The notes under the pieces were generated by a model, which was given only the letters and a program-made list of their open reading frames with translations, was not told the origin of the DNA and did not search any database. The position numbers and the translations under genes were made by a program. Below, in pieces: positions 5,988 to 10,480 of a stretch of DNA of 10,480 bases; the stretch's first letter is position 1, and the number at the start of each line of letters is the position of its first letter. The stretch is from NCBI GenBank assembly GCA_011049795.1, contig DRHD01000216.1:1-10480 (forward strand), in the 5' to 3' direction. This stretch comes from Porticoccus sp. (GTDB lineage: Bacteria; Pseudomonadota; Gammaproteobacteria; Pseudomonadales; Porticoccaceae).

Positions 5988-6866
5988 ATGTTCGGACGTT
6001 TGCCTTCACCATCGGCCTTGCGCACTTTCGAAGCCGCTGCAAGGCTCGGCAGTTTCAAGGCCGCGGCACAAGAACTTTTTGTCACATCAGCAGCAGTCTC
6101 CCATCAGATTCGCGCATTGGAATCACAGTTAAATGTTCAATTATTTGTGCGTAAAACACGTCTAATCGAGCTTACACCCGCAGGCGCAGAACTTGCCCCC
6201 GTATTAACACGTGCCTTCTTGGATATTCGCAATACCCTTGAAAATATCTTATCTGAGGAAAGCGCCATCACTGTGTCGACCACTGCATCGTTTGCAACCT
6301 TGCGTTTAGTACCGAGCCTGATCGAATTTTACGCCGCCAATCCAGATTTTCGCGTACAGCTGGATACCACAACCACTCCCCTCGATCTGGTTAAAGAACG
6401 GCGAGTTGATATTGCAATCCGCTACGGACATGGTCCATATCCAGGGCTTGACGCAACCAGGCTATTTGAAGGAACCTTCGGCGCTTATGTATCACCTGGA
6501 ATGATGGATTTATCACAAGGGCTTAACGGCGTCACCTTAATTGAAACAGCTTGGCAGCAAAATGTGTTTGCCGAAATTAATTGGAAGAGTTGGCTAAATG
6601 CGGCCGACATCCAATTAACCGATCCAAATATCGTGCGCTTTGAAGAAGAACAAAACGTACTACAAGCCGCCATCGCAGGCCAAGGGGCAGCTTTGGCAAG
6701 CTCCACACTGGTAGCTGATATGGTTAAGCGAAATCTATTAATACCTTATCAAGAAAAAATTCAACTGAAAGGCGCTGGGTATACCGCTCTTTGTTTACCA
6801 GAGCAAAGGAATACGCGGAAAGTGAACACGTTTTTGTCGTGGTTAAAGGCTTCGCTTTCTGATTAG
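5988..6866 (+). CDS. LysR-family transcriptional regulator, GcvA-like
   Basis: This complete 292-residue regulator has the normal LysR length. An N-terminal winged helix-turn-helix (about residues 4-63) contains LRTFEAAARLGSFKAAAQEL and SAAVSHQIRALE, the GcvA/AmpR-type pattern. The C-terminal part (about 90-290) is the periplasmic-binding-protein-like effector domain. I chose ATG 5988 because AGGAG (5977-5981) precedes it by six bases; a GTG one codon earlier is only three bases away. It is divergent from the DsbA-like/RidA/OYE cluster, which it likely controls. The effector is unknown. Its end abuts a degraded integrase fragment on the other strand. Confidence 0.93.
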   Translation: MFGRLPSPSALRTFEAAARLGSFKAAAQELFVTSAAVSHQIRALESQLNVQLFVRKTRLIELTPAGAELAPVLTRAFLDIRNTLENILSEESAITVSTTASFATLRLVPSLIEFYAANPDFRVQLDTTTTPLDLVKERRVDIAIRYGHGPYPGLDATRLFEGTFGAYVSPGMMDLSQGLNGVTLIETAWQQNVFAEINWKSWLNAADIQLTDPNIVRFEEEQNVLQAAIAGQGAALASSTLVADMVKRNLLIPYQEKIQLKGAGYTALCLPEQRNTRKVNTFLSWLKASLSD

Positions 6867-7130
6867 TCTAATGAATAACGTGTATTTGGCAATTCTATCA
6901 CCGGTGATGAAAGCAGCAATCCAACTTTGTTGAGTGTCGTCTCTTGGCTCTAGGAAATTTAGATACAACCTTGTAGCTTGTTGTTTCGCTTTTCTAATAC
7001 TCGCAGTGTGCAATGACCAGCGGAGTTCTTTTTGTAGATTAGGGAAGCGGTCACGAAGGAATAATGGTGTCACTACCCTGAAGTAGAAAATACCACTTTT
7101 ATCTTGGAAGTAGTACCTGCCAGAGGTACG
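6867..7130 (-). pseudogene. N-terminal fragment of a tyrosine-type integrase
   Basis: The minus-strand frame in this stretch reads RYYFQDKSGIFYFRVV (residues 31-46 of the open frame beginning at 7214), then LRDRF and LRWSLHTASIRKAKQQA. This matches the SAM-like N-terminal region common at the start of phage/plasmid-type integrases (short YYFR strand, RVPK-like turn, KEIRxSLxT, RxAxxxA helix). The frame stops at 6843 inside the LysR 3' end, and no core or catalytic domain follows. On the other side the integrase-like part ends exactly where the direct repeat begins (7131), so the start codon and first residues are lost. A relic of a mobile element; identification is from motif pattern only. 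Confidence 0.6.
7113..7129. repeat. Perfect inverted repeat abutting the direct repeat
   Basis: GTACCT-GCCAG-AGGTAC has six-base arms and a five-base spacer, and ends one base before direct repeat copy 1 starts (7131). The second copy of the direct repeat has no such element at its border. It could be a recombination site or part of the integrase gene by chance. Confidence 0.4.
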
Positions 7131-7458
7131 AGAATGTATGACCAAAATGTACGAGTCCCCATTTCTGGTTCCCCGTGCACTTGGTAATATGTTGAAAAAT
7201 AAAGAATATTTCAACGAATTGGTGGAGGCGGCGGGAAACGTTTACACCTACATCACCAGTAATTATAAACTCTTAACTCATTGTTTTTAAGCGATTAATT
7301 TAAAATACGGGTTTGGATGTTGGCCATGCATTGTACGAGCAGAATGTACTGGAAATGTATGAGCTGGCTTGTTGTTGTGTACTACTCAGTTATGGCTGAA
7401 ATGGTACAGATCAAGGCTATGGTTTAGATTGGATTCAATGACGAAAGAGGGAGTTTAA
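7131..7458 (+). repeat. 328-base direct repeat, copy 1
   Basis: This segment recurs at 9394-9721 in the same orientation with a constant offset of 2263 bases and no net insertion or deletion. I count 21 substitutions, about 94% identity. It starts AGAATGTATGACC and ends GAGGGAGTTTAA; flanks differ on both sides. It holds a 50-codon frame (7138-7290) open in both copies, but all differences inside that frame change the protein, so it is probably not a functional gene. The copy interrupts an integrase fragment on its left. No transposase or terminal inverted repeat is seen, so the type of element is unknown. Confidence 0.92.
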
Positions 7459-7491
7459 TTGGTGGTCTTTATCAGGTGTCGATAGTTATAA

Positions 7492-7516
7492 GGTGTTTAG
7501 GAGAGGGCTGCACACT
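7492..7516 (+). repeat. Short degenerate repeat, copy B (pair at 846-870)
   Basis: This copy matches 846-870 in 21 of 25 positions, with the exact core TAGGAGAGG. It lies 34 bases after the end of direct repeat copy 1. The second long repeat copy is not followed by this element. Confidence 0.35.
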
Positions 7517-7599
7517 AAAATTCAATGACTGGATGCAGCAAGATTTCATCTTGGTGAAGCTAAAAACCTTGGAGAGTATGTCGTTTACTAGAGGTGGGC

Positions 7600-7689
7600 T
7601 TCGGGAAAATGTGCTGTGGGCGGACGCCTATTGAAACACTACTTGATGGTACATTGATTTGGGCTGAGAAGAATTTAGCTCAAACCTAA
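7600..7689 (+). pseudogene. C-terminal remnant of an IS481/IS3-like transposase
   Basis: The plus frame from 7600 reads FGKMCCGRTPIETLLDG, then IWAEKNLAQT and a TAA stop at 7687. GKMCCGRTP followed by a Leu-Asp-Gly and a Trp-x-Glu-Lys tail is the usual end of DDE (rve) transposases of the IS481/IS3 type. The upstream catalytic domain is not recognisable. The bases after the stop, with the CTGACAG/CTGTCAG pair, are likely the old IS end. Dead element. Confidence 0.65.
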
Positions 7690-7790
7690 ACTGACAGGAA
7701 CCACTGAAAAACGGGTAACTGTCAGATCAAGCCCGAGTTACTACAAATAATAGAATGTGTAGGGCCGAGCCTTACTTACTACTATACCAA

Positions 7791-9041
7791 TTAGTCTCCA
7801 ATATCCTTTATCAAAAATCCTGGGGGTGCTTTTTTCCAAGGATACCCCTCAAGCCCCATCTGGTAGCCTCGTTCATAAAGAGCCCCCATATAAACTGGAT
7901 CGAAACCTTCTGTGGGCTCTTCAGTAAAATCTGCGGGAATATAAGCAAGATTAAAATCATTACCATCACGCTCACATAGCGCGTAGATTTGATAAATATC
8001 CCCTATACCCTGAGTTCGGATTAAGGAATCAATGGTTCTTGATGCAATAGGCATTACGCTTCGATTGACACCCTGGTAGTCTGGATCAAGAAATGAGTTC
8101 CTGATTACAAATATTTTTGGTTGACCTTGTGCATTTAATTTTTTAGTAATTATTCTCCAGTCAACTGCAGCAGGATAAACAAACACTTGGGATCCGGTAC
8201 CGCCATCGACATGCATCTCATCGTAGAGCGTACCGTTAACTTCAACAGGCAGGATAACTGGAGGGAATGCAATGGGTATCGCCGCCGATGCACGCAGAAC
8301 CTCATGGATCAAATTAAGCTTGCCCGGGTGATTACTCGTTGCAATTGCACCGATATTCCAAATTACTGAGCGTCCGGCATCCAGGTTAACCGTGCCAACA
8401 AATAGACGACGCCCTCTCTTATGCTCTCTGGCAATTGCTTCAACAACTTCTGCATTTACATATTTCGCAATCAATGCCTGAAGCGGTGCAGTATCAGTCA
8501 GTGAATCGCCAAAGAATACTGCAAAAATATTGCGCTCATGTGCAATATCTTCAGTGGTAGTGGTTGTATAGACCGCTTTTAAAACACCATCATAGTCTGG
8601 CCCAAGAAAAACGAAGGGTGCGCTTAATGCGCCCGTGCTGACACCTGTGACCATGAAAAATTCCGGGCGGGTTCCTGATACAGTCCAACCTTCAAACAGT
8701 CCCGCTCCAAAAGCACCATTAGAACCACCACCGGAAATCGCTAAATAATTATGCGGTTTTCCGTAAACACCTGAGAATTCACGGCGAAAATCTTCATTGC
8801 TATATGTTTCAAAAATATCCACAGAAAAAGTAGGCCATTCATCAGCCCAAAAACGCGCATTAGGGATCCCTGGAATTTCAGCCTGAAGGGTTAACGCTCT
8901 TGGTACTGCATTGCGCTCTGGAGTGTTGCTACAACCTGCTATTGCCACAACCAAAGTAAGGGCAAAGAATCCCCTTAGTATTCGAGTACTGATCAAATAT
9001 GACATGGCCTTCAGAGGTAATATTGATTTGATAGACTGCAT
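7791..9041 (-). CDS. Patatin-like phospholipase lipoprotein
   Basis: A complete 416-residue patatin-family lipid acyl hydrolase. The N-terminus has a charged start, a hydrophobic stretch (21-36) and the lipobox IAGC with the lipidated Cys at 37, so it is anchored in the inner or outer membrane facing the periplasm. The oxyanion loop is SGGGSNGAFGAG (103-114), the nucleophile elbow is GVSTG with Ser135, and the catalytic Asp is D279 in DGG. Both members of the Ser-Asp dyad are present, so it should be active on phospholipids or other acyl esters. AGGAGG (9050-9055) lies eight bases before the ATG, an excellent start. It is a single gene, flanked by the two copies of the 328-base direct repeat and amid mobile-element debris, which suggests transfer or a deletable segment. 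Confidence 0.92.
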   Translation of the reverse strand: MQSIKSILPLKAMSYLISTRILRGFFALTLVVAIAGCSNTPERNAVPRALTLQAEIPGIPNARFWADEWPTFSVDIFETYSNEDFRREFSGVYGKPHNYLAISGGGSNGAFGAGLFEGWTVSGTRPEFFMVTGVSTGALSAPFVFLGPDYDGVLKAVYTTTTTEDIAHERNIFAVFFGDSLTDTAPLQALIAKYVNAEVVEAIAREHKRGRRLFVGTVNLDAGRSVIWNIGAIATSNHPGKLNLIHEVLRASAAIPIAFPPVILPVEVNGTLYDEMHVDGGTGSQVFVYPAAVDWRIITKKLNAQGQPKIFVIRNSFLDPDYQGVNRSVMPIASRTIDSLIRTQGIGDIYQIYALCERDGNDFNLAYIPADFTEEPTEGFDPVYMGALYERGYQMGLEGYPWKKAPPGFLIKDIGD

Positions 9042-9141
9042 AGATTAACCCTCCTGGTTGAATTGAATTACCTTCGATTTCCTGGACATTAATAACGGCG
9101 ATAAGAACAATGTATTACATTTTTCTACTCTTAAGCATTAA

Positions 9142-9267
9142 CCATATTGTCAGACAAATCAATTGAACACACTCTTGCCAGTGAGTTCGACCTTTATAGT
9201 TGTGGCACTTGTTGTAGATTATTCCATGGATAAAAAATTTAGGGAGCTGGTTAGTGAAAACCCTTAA
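9142..9267 (+). pseudogene. 3' end of a cassette-type reading frame
   Basis: After a TAA at 9139-9141 the plus frame is open for 41 codons and ends with TAA at 9265-9267. It contains a hydrophobic run (TFIVVALVVDY) followed by a charged tail (MDKKFRELVSENP). There is no good start codon or ribosome binding site, so it may be the end of a small membrane protein gene. The stop codon lies within the first arm of the attC-like site, the arrangement normal for integron gene cassettes. No family recognised. Confidence 0.4.
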
Positions 9268-9335
9268 CAAGTACAAGTAAGCAGGGACAAAATTTCCGCT
9301 GCGTTCCAGTTTTTCCGTAGAGCGCGGCGTTAAGA
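9262..9335 (+). repeat. Degenerate integron attC-like site
   Basis: CCTTAAC (9262-9268) and GTTAAGA (9329-9335) are near-perfect inverted ends in the order of R'' and R' of an attC site. The 74-base length is within the attC range. The left part CAAGTACAAGTAAGCAGGGA and the right end GCGCGGCGTTAAG resemble the arms of chromosomal integron sites. The inner arms pair poorly and R' ends in A rather than a pyrimidine, so it is degraded or a coincidence. Support comes from the reading frame ending in its left arm and the integron-type integrase tail 480 bases downstream. Confidence 0.5.
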
Positions 9336-9393
9336 AAACTACAGTTTTCAATACAGATATAAGGGGGGGGGCTTAAGTTAGAAACAACGTGCA

Positions 9394-9721
9394 AGAATGT
9401 ATGACCAAAATGTACGAGTCCCCATTTCTGGTTCCCCGTCCATTTGGTAATATGTTGAAAGATAAAGAATATTTCAACAAATTGGTGGAGGCGGCGGGAA
9501 ACGTTTACACCTACATCGGTAGTAATTGTAAACACTTAACTCATTGTTTTTAAGCGATTAATTTAAAATACGGGTTTGGATGTTGGTCATACATTGTACG
9601 GGCAGAATGTACTAGAAATGTATGTGCTAGTTCGTTGTTGCGTACTACTTAGTTATGGCTGAAATGGTACAGATCAAGGCTATGGTTTAGGTTGGATTCA
9701 ATGGCGAAAGAGGGAGTTTAA
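9394..9721 (+). repeat. 328-base direct repeat, copy 2
   Basis: This is the second copy of 7131-7458, in the same orientation. It begins 58 bases after the attC-like site, behind a nine-G run (9363-9371). The 50-codon frame in it (9401-9553) carries seven amino-acid changes from copy 1 and no silent change. Recombination between the copies would delete 2263 bases including the patatin gene. Confidence 0.92.
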
Positions 9722-9816
9722 CTTAGAAGGCTGGCTATGTGTTTGTGATGCCTTTGGTCGGTTGTGGGTTGTAAAGGCACCATTTGAGCGAAGAGCATCC
9801 CTGCTTCTTCATGCCC

Positions 9817-9927
9817 TTATAAGCTATCTAGCGGGCTAGTAATAGATCTAGTGCCTTGTCGAAGTACATGGGTGTAGATCATAGTGGTATTTAGGTCTTT
9901 AAGGCTCATCAGTTCTTGAATGGTTCG
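9817..9927 (-). pseudogene. C-terminal remnant of an integron-type integrase (IntI-like)
   Basis: The minus frame reads RTIQELMSLKDLNTTMIYTHV, ending in SPLDSL and a TAA stop (9819-9817). R-T-(I/V)-Q-E-L, then TTMIYTHVL with the catalytic Tyr, and a tail with SPLD are the hallmark end of integron integrases. The usual Gly-His after QEL(L/M) is replaced by Ser-Leu, removing a conserved active-site His. One codon upstream a TAG interrupts the frame and the expected HTFRHSFATHLL block is not recognisable. It is therefore only the last 36 residues of a dead gene. The nearby attC-like site is on the opposite side from where the attachment site of a canonical integron would lie, so the region has been rearranged. 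Confidence 0.7.
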
Positions 9928-10162
9928 CTACTCAACTGCTGACGAAAATGCTCAGAGCTACTGAAAAACCTGAGGCATCAAACGCTTGTCTGAATACAAT
10001 ATAGCGTTTATTTTTTTATACTCGAATTTTTATTATTCCTATGTGTAGTAAATGCGCGCACCTGTCAGCTGATAACGAACTATCTATCGACTTGAAGAAT
10101 CGGGTTGCATGAACCTTAATTAATCTCGATAACCACATTTTTTAGTGGACAAGGGGGGATTA
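9928..10162. other. AT-rich region upstream of the protease gene
   Basis: This stretch contains no recognisable gene. It must hold the promoter of the S8 protease gene, but only weak -35/-10 candidates are visible (for example TTGAAG with CTTAAT 17 bases later, near 10090-10120). A GGGGGG-rich ribosome binding site lies just before the start codon. Confidence 0.5.
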
Positions 10163-10480
10163 ATGAAAAGAACATGGATTCATTGCGCGCTAGCTATCAG
10201 TTTTCTGTCGCTGAATGTTGAAACTATTGCCGATGACCCGTCCGGCCCGGGTATCGATAGGTCAGCCATTGCTAAAGGGATGGTACCCTCGTTCGCCAAT
10301 GACCGAGTCCTCGTGAAATTCATTCCTGGTACCACTGCTTCGGAAATTGGTAAAGCGAATAGGCAGACAAATGGCCGCACGCTCAATGTGATAGAAAATA
10401 TTGGGGTTCATGTTATTAGTGTGCCGGCGGGTACCGTAACGGAAAAAATTAATCTTTATAGTGCCAATCCAAACGTGGTA
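10163..10480 (+). CDS. Secreted subtilisin-family (S8) serine protease, 3' partial
   Basis: An open frame of 106 codons runs off the right edge. It begins with ATG after GGGGGGATTA, a good purine-rich ribosome binding site. Residues 1-24 are a signal peptide (MKRTWIHCALAISFLSL...). Residues 48-106 read RVLVKFIPGTTASEIGKAN, then an IGVHVISVPAGT segment and ANPNVV. This is the inhibitor-like prodomain of secreted S8 proteases (the R-V-L-V-K-F-K-P-G and N-P-N-V start/end pattern). The catalytic domain with Asp, His and Ser lies beyond the window, so activity cannot be judged. Confidence 0.8.
   Translation, partial: MKRTWIHCALAISFLSLNVETIADDPSGPGIDRSAIAKGMVPSFANDRVLVKFIPGTTASEIGKANRQTNGRTLNVIENIGVHVISVPAGTVTEKINLYSANPNVV

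Larger units (their letters stand above)
7459..7790. other. Non-coding stretch with transposase debris
   Basis: This stretch runs from the direct repeat to the patatin gene stop. It contains copy B of the degenerate 25-base repeat (7492-7516), the C-terminal tail of a transposase (7600-7689) and, directly after it, an inverted pair CTGACAG (7691-7697) / CTGTCAG (7719-7725) that may belong to the end of the same insertion sequence. No intact gene is visible. No clear terminator for the patatin gene, which ends here from the other side, was found. Confidence 0.6.

Noticed and set aside
6897..6908. Perfect 12-base palindrome ATCACCGGTGAT after the LysR gene
   Set aside because: It falls inside the integrase-fragment frame, is not followed by T residues and has no partner copy, so chance is the simplest explanation.
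7138..7290. A 50-codon frame (MTKMYESPFLVPR...) open in both direct repeat copies
   Set aside because: All nine base differences inside it alter the protein (seven residue changes, no silent change) and there is no clear ribosome binding site, so there is no sign of selection on a protein.
9363..9371. Run of nine G residues
   Set aside because: It may be a phase-variation tract, but no gene is placed to be switched by it and it could be a sequencing-length uncertainty.
9115..9535. Minus-strand frames of 78 and 94 codons next to direct repeat copy 2
   Set aside because: They cross the repeat border and the attC-like site, have no family resemblance, and their counterpart frame is not kept in copy 1.
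1..10480. CRISPR array, tRNA or rRNA genes
   Set aside because: No regularly spaced short repeats and no tRNA- or rRNA-like sequence were seen on either strand.

Overview
The window looks like chromosomal DNA of a free-living, probably marine, gammaproteobacterium. This is an inference from the protein families (sulfatase, Old Yellow Enzyme, dihydroxyphthalate-decarboxylase-like protein, patatin lipoprotein, S8 protease), the moderate GC content, the strong Shine-Dalgarno sites and the integron-like debris. No marker gene fixes the taxon.

Left part (1-3615): the C-terminal three quarters of a 4,5-dihydroxyphthalate decarboxylase-like protein runs in from the left edge. A 500-base gap follows, with an imperfect hairpin and no convincing gene. 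Next is a complete exported sulfatase ending in a clear Rho-independent terminator, and then a broken gene for an exported, possibly outer-membrane, protein whose 3' part is lost.

Middle (3531-6866): a compact LysR-type locus. Three minus-strand genes (DsbA/FrnE-like oxidoreductase, RidA-family protein, Old Yellow Enzyme-type flavin oxidoreductase) lie divergent from a GcvA-like LysR regulator. The 118-base divergent region holds back-to-back sigma70-like promoters and a 19-base inverted repeat of T-N11-A type, placed as a LysR operator should be. A near copy of this repeat sits in front of the flavin oxidoreductase gene. The three enzymes may form one redox or detoxification pathway for an unknown, probably electrophilic, substrate.

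Right part (6867-10162): a rearranged accessory zone. It holds an integrase N-terminal fragment, two copies of a 328-base direct repeat (about 94% identical, exactly 2263 bases apart), the C-terminal tail of an IS481/IS3-like transposase, an attC-like site joined to the end of a cassette-type reading frame, and the C-terminal tail of an integron-type integrase. The only intact gene here is a patatin-like phospholipase lipoprotein, flanked by the two direct repeats. At the right edge a new plus-strand gene begins, for a secreted subtilisin-family (S8) protease seen only as signal peptide and prodomain.
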